Made by a program: the position numbers and the translations under genes. A stretch of 12,486 nt of DNA. Origin: Chitinophagaceae bacterium. GTDB taxonomy: Bacteria > Bacteroidota > Bacteroidia > Chitinophagales > Chitinophagaceae. Below are positions 6,345-12,486 of the stretch, in pieces. The notes under the pieces are model-generated. The model saw only the letters and a list, made by a program, of their open reading frames with translations. It ran no database searches and had not been told where the DNA came from. Every line of letters begins with the position of its first letter. Position 1 is the stretch's first letter. The stretch spans positions 1-12,486 of the forward strand of contig JANXWM010000658.1 in NCBI GenBank assembly GCA_025351145.1, written 5' to 3'.

Positions 6345-7049
6345 ATGAAGCCTCCCCTTACCTGCTTATCCATCCTAATTGTCATTTTATGCTTTGCCAC
6401 TGCATGTTCCAGTAACGAAATCGGCAATAGTAAAGATGTAAACCCAGAAACTATTTACATGAATTACTCTGTTGACTACAAAGAAGGCGATGACAGTGTA
6501 AACTGTTTTCTTCAGTACCGCTTTGCAGGCAGCAACGGAACAACACTTGTATTATCCAGCCCAAGTAAAGTTGCAATTGACGGCGCAGAAATCAATGCAG
6601 ACAGTGCCACACTTTCGGGTGCGTATTACGAGAAAAAATTTGCCGCAGATAACTTCAACGGCCAGCACACAATCGCTTTTACTGATATAAACAATAAAGT
6701 ACGTGAAGAAAAGTTTTCCTTTCACCGTATCAATTGCACCACACAAATCCCGCAGGTTATTGGCAAAGAACAATTGGCGCTTACCTTTGATGGAGCCGAG
6801 AACAGCGATGTTATCAATGTAACTATCAGCGATACTTCTGCTGCTACAGAAGATATTCAAATCGGCAACCCCGTTACATCAAGCCAGTTAATTATTACAG
6901 CGGCGCAGTTAAAAACGCTGGCCAAAGGCCCGGTGCAAATAAACATCTTCAAAAAACAAGATTTGCCTTTGCTGCAACCCACCACCGAAGGCGGCAAACT
7001 CATACTCAGTTACGATATTAAAGATGCTGCCGTTGAATTAAAAGATTAA
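6345..7049 (+). CDS. Unrecognised lipoprotein
   Basis: Starting at ATG 6345 the product has 234 residues. MKPPL is followed by a hydrophobic stretch (SILIVILCFATA) and C21, a signal-peptidase-II lipobox-like site (FATA-C) with a Ser-Ser-Asn tail, so export and lipid attachment are expected. The mature part is Thr/Ser/Asn-rich with strand-like alternation and two further Cys (C54, C131) that could form a disulfide in the periplasm. I recognise no domain. A longer frame from 6285 would place non-signal sequence before the signal peptide and begin inside a promoter-like box, so it is rejected. It follows the PolX-like gene in the same direction after about 105 bases, and carries its own candidate promoter. 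No terminator is visible downstream; element E3 follows. Confidence 0.8.
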   Translation: MKPPLTCLSILIVILCFATACSSNEIGNSKDVNPETIYMNYSVDYKEGDDSVNCFLQYRFAGSNGTTLVLSSPSKVAIDGAEINADSATLSGAYYEKKFAADNFNGQHTIAFTDINNKVREEKFSFHRINCTTQIPQVIGKEQLALTFDGAENSDVINVTISDTSAATEDIQIGNPVTSSQLIITAAQLKTLAKGPVQINIFKKQDLPLLQPTTEGGKLILSYDIKDAAVELKD

Positions 7050-7105
7050 GATTTATATGCATTGCAATTTTTTGTACCAGGCTTTTTGATCATCAATTAA
7101 GCATC

Positions 7106-7245
7106 CTTGCGTCGCACTCTTATACTGCAGAATAGTTATGAGCTTTGGGCTGCACTCAGCAAGTGTGTGTATTTGCTCACAGCTCGTAGCTAAAGGCCCG
7201 CAGCTTGTTCCCCATTGTTCTGAACGTACAAGTGAGTGACACAAC
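7106..7245. repeat. Inverted-arm element E3 (140 bp)
   Basis: The left arm CTTGCGTCGCACTCTTATAC (7106-7125, type A) faces the right arm GTACAAGTGAGTGACACAAC (7226-7245, type B), 14 of 20 matching as inverted repeats. The right arm is the exact reverse complement of E4's left arm (10551-10570). Inside the type A arm GAATAGTTATGAGC resembles GAATATTGATGAGC inside the type A arm of E4. The outer right flank is CGAAGCTTCATAGTAAT. E3 is thus a mirror-image relative of E4. It fills most of the 272-base gap between the lipoprotein and HD-domain genes; I see no gene in it. Confidence 0.8.
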
Positions 7246-7297
7246 CGAAGCTTCATAGTAATACCTCCGCTAAGTTCATACTGTATTTCAATTCACT

Positions 7298-7305
7298 TAT
7301 TTTTG
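7298..7305 (+). promoter_or_regulatory. Candidate -7 box for the HD-domain gene
   Basis: TATTTTTG matches TAnnTTTG perfectly and lies 16 bases before ATG 7322. No TTG is present at the expected upstream distance, so only half of the promoter is supported. Confidence 0.35.
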
Positions 7306-7321
7306 ATAAAATTAATTCTCA

Positions 7322-7921
7322 ATGTCGTTATTGCTTAATCGAAATACTTTTGGCAATCGGACCAACGCAGGCAATGTTTTAACAAAGCAGGAAGCAGAAA
7401 CACTGTTTACTGAATGGGTATTAAACCCACGTTTGCAACTGCACATGAAACAGGTTGCAGCACTCATGAAAGCCTGGGCTGCAGCCAAAGAAAATTTAAA
7501 TGATGCAGATCAATGGAGGTGGGAAACGGCTGGCCTGCTGCATGATGCGGATTGGGACCAATGGCCCGATTTACATTGCAAAAAAATTATTGAAGAACTG
7601 GAAAAGAGGAATGTTGATCCCGAAATTATACGTGCCATTGCAAGCCACGGGCATTTATATTTTGGTGTAGAGCCCGAAACAAAAATGGATAAAATGCTCT
7701 ACGCGTTTGATGAACTCAGCGGCTTGGTTCATGCTTATTCTTTGATGCGGCCAAATGGCTACGAAGGCATGGATGTAAAAGGTGTAAAAAAACGTTTGAA
7801 AGAAAAATCATTTGCAGCAAATGTTTCAAGGGAAGATATTACCGATGCCTGCACACGCGCCGGAATTGCATTAGAAGATTTAATTTCATTCATCATTCCA
7901 ATACAAACTGGAGTAAATTAA
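7322..7921 (+). CDS. HD-domain metal-dependent phosphohydrolase-like protein
   Basis: A 199-residue protein with the HD-superfamily metal-binding pattern: H41 (LQLHMKQVAALM), the H74-D75 doublet (GLLHDADWDQWPDLH, 71-85), H109 (ASHGH) and D130 (AFDELSGLV). The family hydrolyses phosphate esters of nucleotides or signalling molecules. This compact form, with LLHDADWDQWPDLH and DELSGLV, resembles stand-alone HD proteins annotated only as HDIG or HD hydrolases; the substrate is unknown. The N-terminal 20 residues are Asn/Arg-rich and not part of the domain, but no other Met occurs before H41-M42, so ATG 7322 is kept. It is followed by ispH after 75 bases in the same direction, with a possible separate ispH promoter in the gap. 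Confidence 0.88.
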   Translation: MSLLLNRNTFGNRTNAGNVLTKQEAETLFTEWVLNPRLQLHMKQVAALMKAWAAAKENLNDADQWRWETAGLLHDADWDQWPDLHCKKIIEELEKRNVDPEIIRAIASHGHLYFGVEPETKMDKMLYAFDELSGLVHAYSLMRPNGYEGMDVKGVKKRLKEKSFAANVSREDITDACTRAGIALEDLISFIIPIQTGVN

Positions 7922-7962
7922 TGGTTACAGGTAACCGGCAACATGAAACAAGAAACCCTTCT

Positions 7963-7970
7963 TACCTTCG
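7963..7970 (+). promoter_or_regulatory. Candidate -7 box for ispH
   Basis: TACCTTCG, the same octamer as upstream of rplU, 26 bases before ATG 7997. No TTG at the right distance. A near-palindrome GGTTAC-AG-GTAACC (7923-7936) lies upstream and could be an operator, without further support. Confidence 0.35.
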
Positions 7971-7996
7971 CGCAGCAATAAGTTTAATCAGAGACT

Positions 7997-9226
7997 ATGA
8001 AGCAGTTTGATGTTCCCAATATTTACAGAAGCAATTTAATAAGCGCAATAAAAAACAAGCGAAAGCTTGAGGATAAATTAAAAAAAGATTTTACTCCTAC
8101 CCTGCTTGATTTTGGCCCTGTTCAATTTTTTCTTGCAAGGCATTTCGGGTTTTGCTATGGCGTAGAAAATGCCATTGAAATTGCTTTCAATACCATTGAC
8201 GAAAACCCAGGCAAAAGAATTTTCCTGTTAAGCGAAATGATACACAACCCGCAGGTAAATGCAGATTTACAGGCAAGAGGTGTGCAATTTTTGCAGGATA
8301 CTTATGGCAAACAGGTAATACCGTTCGATTCTATAACATCCGATGATGTGGTAATCATTCCTGCATTTGGCACCACACTCGAAATTGAGACAATGCTTAT
8401 TAATAAAGGCATTGCCACCGCCAAGTACAATACCACCTGTCCCTTTGTAGAAAAGGTTTGGAACCGCAGCGAGCAGATAGCGCAAAAAGGTTACAGCATT
8501 GTAGTGCATGGCAAACCAAAGCATGAAGAAACGAGGGCTACATTTTCGCATGCTTCATCTCACACGCCAACAGTTGTAGTGAACGATATGCAGGAAACAA
8601 TTGAACTGGCGAAATATATCACCGGCGAAAAAGAAGCAGAACAATTTTACACAGAATTTAAAGGCAGGTTTTCGAAAGGTTTTGATATTATTAAAGACCT
8701 TGCACGCATTGGCGTGGTAAACCAAACAACTCAACTGGCAACAGATACACAGGCCATTTCTGATTATTTAAAACAAGTAATCAAACAGCATTACCAATTA
8801 TCTGAAACCACGATCAGTGAACGTTTCGCAGATACACGTGATACCTTGTGTTATGCCACCAACGATAACCAAACTGCGGTAACGGGTTTATTAGAAACAG
8901 AAGCGGACCTGGCAATTGTGGTAGGCGGTTACAACAGCAGCAATACATCGCACCTGGTTGAATTATGCGAACAAAAACTGCCAACCTATTTTATAAATGC
9001 ACCGGATAAAATAATTTCTCAGAAAGATATTATTCATTGCAACTGGCAAACAAAAGAAGAAACAATTACTACAGGTTACTTGCCCAATAAAGAACCTGTA
9101 AAAATACTCATCACCAGCGGCGCAAGCTGCCCCGATGCAGTGGTAGAAGATGTGATAAGAAAACTAGTTTCATTCTTTGATGTAACTGTGCAATTAGAAA
9201 CGATTGCAAAAGAGTTCAACAATTAA
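7997..9226 (+). CDS. ispH: 4-hydroxy-3-methylbut-2-enyl diphosphate reductase
   Basis: The last enzyme of the MEP pathway, reducing HMBPP to IPP and DMAPP with a [4Fe-4S] cluster in the cytoplasm. The three cluster Cys are C53 (HFGFCYGVENA), C148 (NTTCPFVEKVW) and C285 (RDTLCYATNDNQTAV). Substrate-binding features are H83 (SEMIHNPQV), H171 and the HEET segment 176-179, and the SSN loop 314-316 (GYNSSNTSHL). C378 in TSGASCPDAV replaces the Ala of E. coli GASAPD. At 409 residues it belongs to the long form, with about 40 extra N-terminal residues and insertions, as in other Bacteroidota, cyanobacteria and plants; E. coli has 316. All catalytic residues are present. Its stop is 10 bases from the convergent stop of the DCC gene. 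Confidence 0.96.
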   Translation: MKQFDVPNIYRSNLISAIKNKRKLEDKLKKDFTPTLLDFGPVQFFLARHFGFCYGVENAIEIAFNTIDENPGKRIFLLSEMIHNPQVNADLQARGVQFLQDTYGKQVIPFDSITSDDVVIIPAFGTTLEIETMLINKGIATAKYNTTCPFVEKVWNRSEQIAQKGYSIVVHGKPKHEETRATFSHASSHTPTVVVNDMQETIELAKYITGEKEAEQFYTEFKGRFSKGFDIIKDLARIGVVNQTTQLATDTQAISDYLKQVIKQHYQLSETTISERFADTRDTLCYATNDNQTAVTGLLETEADLAIVVGGYNSSNTSHLVELCEQKLPTYFINAPDKIISQKDIIHCNWQTKEETITTGYLPNKEPVKILITSGASCPDAVVEDVIRKLVSFFDVTVQLETIAKEFNN

Positions 9227-9229
9227 CAA

Positions 9230-9250
9230 CTCCCCTTTAGGGGATGGGGG
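9230..9250. repeat. CCCCTTTAGGGG-type short repeat, copy 2
   Basis: CTCCCCTTTAGGGGATGGGG lies between convergent stops and contains TCCCC-TTTA-GGGGA, a 5-base-pair stem. It is near-identical to the minus strand of 325-346. It supplies the stop codon and last codons of the DCC-family gene. It might act as a weak two-way terminator; no T-run supports this. Confidence 0.65.
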
Positions 9251-9665
9251 CATCAAGAAACAGTTTTCTTAATTCCGGTGTAGGTAACCAGCATGCTTCT
9301 TTTTTTCCAAACCACTTGTAGCGGTTATGCGCAACCCAGCTATAAACTGCATCGCGTATAAATTTTGGCACAATCATAAAAGCATATAGCGCAGGCCAAA
9401 GTTTATCAAGCTTTTTGGTAACCCGCAAAGCTCCTGTCGATTTGGTGTAAATTTTACCATCTTCCAATAGAATAAAAGAATTCAACTCATCTGCTGGCAA
9501 GCCAACTTTTTTAAGTACTTCCTGCCCAAACCCACTCTGCAACGACGCATACCTGAATGCTTTTGCAGGATCATGCTTAATAATGAACTGCACGCTGGTA
9601 CTGCATAAATTGCAAACACCATCAAATAAAACAACCGGGTTTTTTTGTTCATTCAAATCAATCAT
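9237..9665 (-). CDS. DCC-family (DUF393) thiol-disulfide oxidoreductase-like protein
   Basis: A 142-residue protein with the family signature near the N-terminus: VVLFDGVCNLCSTSVQFI, with D15, C18 and C21 in the DxxCxxC pattern that names the DCC family. The fold is thioredoxin-like and a redox role is assumed for the family, but reactions are poorly established. A middle segment GKIYTKSTGALRVTKKLDKL (from about 70) and a C-terminal hydrophobic helix (WPALYAFMIVPKFIRDAVY) followed by NRYKWFGK are typical of the family. There is no signal peptide. The last residues DAPIP-stop are encoded by the CCCCTTTAGGGG repeat, so the C-terminus may have been altered by repeat insertion. The yebC terminator lies just upstream, making this a separate unit. 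Confidence 0.92.
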   Translation of the reverse strand: MIDLNEQKNPVVLFDGVCNLCSTSVQFIIKHDPAKAFRYASLQSGFGQEVLKKVGLPADELNSFILLEDGKIYTKSTGALRVTKKLDKLWPALYAFMIVPKFIRDAVYSWVAHNRYKWFGKKEACWLPTPELRKLFLDAPIP

Positions 9666-9680
9666 TAAACAAATTTATGT

Positions 9681-9718
9681 TTAAATAAAAAGAGGCTGAT
9701 CATAAAATCAGCCTCTTT
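9681..9718 (-). terminator. Intrinsic terminator after yebC
   Basis: AAAGAGGCTGAT (9689-9700) pairs perfectly with ATCAGCCTCTTT (9707-9718) around CATAAA. On the minus strand the stem is followed by TTTTTATTTAAAC. It lies 37 bases past the yebC stop. Confidence 0.9.
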
Positions 9719-9755
9719 GAAAGTCCTCCCTTCATGGAAGTTTTAGCAGAGTTTC

Positions 9756-10478
9756 CTACCCCATATTATGAAACACCTTATTCACATCTTCATCCTGCTC
9801 AAGCCTGTCAATTAATTTAGAAACATCTTCAGCCTGTTCATCGGTAACAGGAACAGTAGTTGTTGGTATCCATTCCAGCTCAGCACTTATTGGTGTAATG
9901 CCTTTTTCTTCCAAAGCTTTTTGCAGGCTTCCAAAATCGGTAAACGCGCAACGCAGCACCAGCACTGTTTCGTCATTTTCGCCCGTTCCTTCGCCAAGTT
10001 CATCAAGACCATGATCAATTAATTCCAGTTCCAGTTCGTCTGTGCTTAAGCCTTCAGGGTTCAATTTAAACACTCCCATTTTCTTAAACTGAAAACTCAC
10101 ACTGCCGCTATTGCCCAACGCGCCGTGACCTTTATTAAAATGGCTCTTTACGTTTGCAACAGTACGCACATGATTATCTGTTGCAGTCTCCACCAGCAAG
10201 GCTACACCATGCGGCGCATAACCTTCGTATAATATCTCTTCATAAGTTGATGTATCCTTGCCCATGGCCCGTTTAATGGCAGCCTCTACCCTATCCTTGG
10301 GCATGCCTACACTTCGGGCATTTTGATAGCACCTGCGCAAGGCTGGGTTCGTAGCAGGCTCCGGACCGGCTGCTTTTACAGCTATTACAATTTCTTTTCC
10401 TATGCGGGTAAACTGTTTTGCCATCCTGTCCCACCGGGCAAACATAGTGGCTTTACGAACTTCAAAAATCCTTCCCAT
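9756..10478 (-). CDS. yebC: YebC/TACO1-family translation or regulatory protein
   Basis: A 240-residue three-domain protein. The family was named as transcriptional regulators (YebC/PmpR), but recent work on YebC, YebC2 and mitochondrial TACO1 links it to ribosomes stalled on proline-rich stretches. The start MGRIFEVRKATMFARWDRMA lacks the GHSKW motif of E. coli YebC and resembles YeeN/YebC2-type N-termini. Then NPALRRCYQNARSVGMPKDR (44-63), the core YEGYAPHGVALLVETATDNH (84-103), RTVANVKSHFNKGHGALGNS, and the C-terminal RLEQDEDVNKVFHN match the family. Length is normal (E. coli 246). The upstream region holds element E4 and a 14-base-spaced repeat AGTTTATAGTT (10485 and 10499); no clear promoter box is seen. 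Confidence 0.93.
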   Translation of the reverse strand: MGRIFEVRKATMFARWDRMAKQFTRIGKEIVIAVKAAGPEPATNPALRRCYQNARSVGMPKDRVEAAIKRAMGKDTSTYEEILYEGYAPHGVALLVETATDNHVRTVANVKSHFNKGHGALGNSGSVSFQFKKMGVFKLNPEGLSTDELELELIDHGLDELGEGTGENDETVLVLRCAFTDFGSLQKALEEKGITPISAELEWIPTTTVPVTDEQAEDVSKLIDRLEQDEDVNKVFHNMG

Positions 10479-10550
10479 GATACGAGTTTATAGTTTTCAG
10501 TTTATAGTTATTTTTTGGTAACCAGCTTTTAGTTTTTTATGTCATCGCCT

Positions 10551-10716
10551 GTTGTGTCACTCACTTGTACATTCGGAACTTTTATGAGCTTTTACCGAAG
10601 CGTAGGTTTTAACCGCAGAGGCGGAGAGGCGCTAAGTAATTCTCTGCGTCTTGGCGTCTCTGCGGTTTGTATTTTCTGCTCATCAATATTCCGAATGTAC
10701 AAGAGTGCGACGCAAG
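10551..10716. repeat. Inverted-arm element E4 (166 bp) with nested repeat
   Basis: The left arm GTTGTGTCACTCACTTGTAC (10551-10570, type B) and right arm GTACAAGAGTGCGACGCAAG (10697-10716, type A) match at 15 of 20 positions as inverted repeats. The right arm is identical to E1's arm and the left arm is the exact reverse complement of E3's right arm. The outer left flank CATCGCCT is also found, inverted, outside E2's right arm. The interior is mostly the nested palindrome at 10611-10667. E4 lies about 70 bases upstream of yebC and may separate it from the permease unit. Confidence 0.85.
10611..10667. repeat. Nested palindromic CGCAGAG-type repeat
   Basis: AACCGCAGAG (10611-10620) pairs perfectly with CTCTGCGGTT (10658-10667). 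The inner arms, built of GCGGAGAGGCGC and GCGTCTTGGCGT, pair imperfectly. Sequences of the form CCGCAGAGACGCAGAG are, from memory, common dispersed repeats in many bacterial phyla. Here one lies inside E4. Confidence 0.75.
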
Positions 10717-10811
10717 GGACGTTTCACAATGATCTTCTGCCGGGCTCAAAAAAATATTTCTTCTTTAAAGCGGCTGCAAAATTAACTTAACCATACGAGC
10801 CTGCCAACCAC

Positions 10812-10848
10812 AAATAAAAAACCGTTCTGCTATTTACAAAACGGTTTT
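10812..10848 (-). terminator. Intrinsic terminator after the permease gene
   Basis: AAAACCGTT (10818-10826) pairs perfectly with AACGGTTTT (10840-10848) around a 13-base loop. On the minus strand it is followed by a T-run (10821-10816) and TTTG. It lies about 20 bases past the permease stop. Confidence 0.85.
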
Positions 10849-10868
10849 ATAAACATGATAATTAAAGA

Positions 10869-12353
10869 TCAATTTCTTAGCTTACTGTTCTTTTTACTGT
10901 AAGTAAAATAAACAACCAAACCAACCAGCATCCAAACAAATGCACTGAGCAATGTTTCGTTAGGTAAACTGATGATCATGGCCGAGCATACGATAATACC
11001 AAGTATTGGAACCAATGGAACCAGCGGTGTTTTAAACGGACGAACCATATCAGGATCCCTGCGGCGCAATATCCAGATGCCTGCACAAACAAGGACAAAC
11101 GCGAACAATGTTCCAATGGAAGTAAGATCGCCGGCAACACTGCCGGGTACAAATGCGGCGAACAAACCAACAAAAACAAAGAGGATAATATTCGACTTAT
11201 ACGGCGTTCTGAATTTCGGGTGCAAAGCAGAGAAAGCTTTTGGTAAAAGCCCGTCGGTACTCATGGTATAGAATACCCTTGACTGACCCATCAGCATTAC
11301 CAATATTACAGATGAGAACCCCGCAAGAATAGCCACAGTAACCAATTTGGCGAGCCAGCCATAACCAGCCATATAGGTTTCAATTGCATAAGCAACAGAA
11401 GCTTCTTTACCGCTTTTTATAAAATCGGTATATGGTGCAACACCGGTAAGCACATAAGAGAATAAAATGTATAAAATAGTACAAACTACTAACGAGCCGA
11501 GTATGCCAATCGGCATATCTTTCTTTGGGTTCTTTGCTTCCTGCGCCGCAGTTGAAACTGCATCGAAACCAATGAAGGCAAAGAATACCACGGCTGCGCC
11601 GGTTAATACGCCACCCCACCCGTGGTTAAAAAAGCCTTTGTAAGAATAGAGTGTACCATCCGGTTTTAATGCATCCGGTGCATCTGCCGGAATTAAATAA
11701 GGTGTATGGTTTGCAGGATTAATAAAACCCCAGCCTATAGCAATGAATACCAAAACAATCGACACTTTTATTATTACAATAACAGCATTCACGGTTGCTG
11801 ATTCCTGTGTACCTTTTATCAGCAAAGCGGAGATCATTAATAAAATAAGCAATGCAGGGGCATTCATATAACCGGTATGCAATATGTTGTTCGCATCAAG
11901 TGCACTTTCAAAAGGCGAGTGGCACCATTCATAAGGGATACTGCCCCCAACCAGCTTATTTAAAAATTCGCTCCATGCAATAGAAACGGTTGCCGCACCC
12001 AAAGCATATTCGAGTATCAATGCCCAGCCAATAATCCAGGCGATCAGTTCGCCCATAGTTGCATAAGCATAAGTATATGCACTGCCTGCAATAGGTATGA
12101 TGGAAGCAAATTCTGCGTAACACAGCCCTGCAAAAGCGCAGCCAATTGCAGCTACTATAAACGAAAGTGTTACAGCCGGGCCTGCATGTTCGCCAGCGGC
12201 AGCTGCAGTTCGTACAAATAGACCGGCACCAATAATAGCACCAATACCCAATGCAATAAGGTTGCCGGCACCCAGTGTTCTTTTCAAGCCTTTTTCTGAA
12301 TCGCCTGCCTGAGACATGAGAGAGGCCATTGATTTTTTTACGAATAAACTCAT
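10869..12353 (-). CDS. APC-family amino acid permease (CAT/YfnA type)
   Basis: A 494-residue inner-membrane transporter of the amino acid-polyamine-cation superfamily, with about 12-14 hydrophobic segments. The first membrane segment carries the unwound substrate motif GIGAIIGAGLFV (36-47). Segment 6 has FAFIGFDAVSTAAQEAKNPK (258-277) and the loop after segment 8 has GQSRVFYTMSTDGLLPKAFS (356-375). These fit the cationic amino acid transporter subfamily, including Bacillus YfnA and Geobacillus ApcT, which are proton-coupled with broad specificity; the substrate here is not determined. The Lys-rich C-terminal tail is cytosolic. The start MSLFVKKSMASLMSQAGD gives a normal N-terminus. It is a single-gene unit with its own terminator. 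Family certainty is high. Confidence 0.94.
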   Translation of the reverse strand: MSLFVKKSMASLMSQAGDSEKGLKRTLGAGNLIALGIGAIIGAGLFVRTAAAAGEHAGPAVTLSFIVAAIGCAFAGLCYAEFASIIPIAGSAYTYAYATMGELIAWIIGWALILEYALGAATVSIAWSEFLNKLVGGSIPYEWCHSPFESALDANNILHTGYMNAPALLILLMISALLIKGTQESATVNAVIVIIKVSIVLVFIAIGWGFINPANHTPYLIPADAPDALKPDGTLYSYKGFFNHGWGGVLTGAAVVFFAFIGFDAVSTAAQEAKNPKKDMPIGILGSLVVCTILYILFSYVLTGVAPYTDFIKSGKEASVAYAIETYMAGYGWLAKLVTVAILAGFSSVILVMLMGQSRVFYTMSTDGLLPKAFSALHPKFRTPYKSNIILFVFVGLFAAFVPGSVAGDLTSIGTLFAFVLVCAGIWILRRRDPDMVRPFKTPLVPLVPILGIIVCSAMIISLPNETLLSAFVWMLVGLVVYFTYSKKNSKLRN

Positions 12354-12486
12354 ATACAGTTGGTTAATTTTTATTGAATTCGATTTGGCAAAATAATGAT
12401 TTCTTTTTGTTCGGCTTTAAATCTTTTATCAGTACGCAATATAGTATTTAAAACTATTCTGCCTGCTGCAATATGCGCTGGTAAAA

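Larger units (their letters stand above)
10479..10868. other. Intergenic region between permease and yebC
   Basis: No gene is supported in these 390 bases. Contents: AGTTTATAGTT repeated at 10485 and 10499, element E4 (10551-10716) with a nested palindrome, the GGCTCAAAAAAAT sequence shared with about 1883-1895, and the permease terminator (10812-10848). A plus-strand open frame at 10539-10790 crosses the repeat and has no protein-like character. Confidence 0.65.

Noticed and set aside
7053..7256. Minus-strand open frame of 67 codons
   Set aside because: It lies almost wholly in element E3 and shares repeat arms; no protein character.
7923..7936. Palindrome GGTTAC-AG-GTAACC as a terminator
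   Set aside because: The 2-base loop is too small for a hairpin and no T-run follows; at most a protein site.
437..10716. CRISPR array explanation for the 20-base repeats
   Set aside because: Copies alternate in orientation, are spaced 0.1-5 kb apart and no cas gene is present.
10539..10790. Plus-strand open frame of 83 codons
   Set aside because: It runs through element E4 and the nested palindrome; translated repeat.
12354..12486. Possible C-terminal ends of an upstream minus-strand gene (stops at 12454 or 12371) or a plus-strand start at 12396
   Set aside because: Each frame is only 10-37 codons long before the window edge; none is recognisable, so no gene is called. The AT-rich part next to the permease probably holds its promoter.

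Overview
The window looks like chromosomal DNA from a Bacteroidota bacterium, most likely a member of the Chitinophagaceae. This rests on the gene content (a bacterial GH3-family protein, a long-form IspH, a YeeN-like YebC, a Lys/Ala/Pro-rich histone-H1-like protein), on promoter-like TAnnTTTG boxes typical of the phylum, and on AT-rich intergenic DNA carrying dispersed repeats. The family placement is inference. No phage, plasmid, CRISPR or intact transposon genes are visible; this is mostly a housekeeping region.

Layout. Positions 1-3402 are read on the minus strand: the N-terminal part of a glycosyltransferase running off the left edge (1-317), prfA (release factor 1) and a GH3-like acyl-adenylating enzyme. 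Positions 3528-9226 are read on the plus strand: rplU and rpmA (L21, L27), a 59-residue histone-H1-like protein closed by a strong terminator, a PolX-like protein whose polymerase active site looks destroyed while its PHP phosphoesterase site is intact, an unrecognised lipoprotein, an HD-domain hydrolase and ispH. Positions 9237-12353 return to the minus strand: a DCC-family (DUF393) protein, a YebC/TACO1-family protein and a CAT-type amino acid permease, with terminators after yebC and after the permease.

The main structure not explained by genes is a family of dispersed intergenic elements. Seven copies of a 20-base arm (consensus GTACAAGNGNGYGACRCAAS) occur, all between genes. Six form three outward-facing inverted pairs (1605-1842, 7106-7245, 10551-10716) and one is a solo end (437-456). 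The 7.1 kb and 10.5 kb elements have one arm of each of two subtypes and are arranged as mirror images, which implies a defined element with two distinct ends, of REP/BIME or MITE type. The 10.5 kb copy contains a second, nested palindromic repeat. A separate CCCCTTTAGGGG repeat occurs twice and supplies the last codons of the DCC gene.

The genes do not form one pathway. They cover translation (RF1, L21, L27, YebC), nucleoid or DNA-related functions (H1-like, PolX-like), isoprenoid synthesis (IspH), transport and envelope. For three genes the longest reading frame begins upstream of, or inside, a promoter-like box, so shorter starts are used here.
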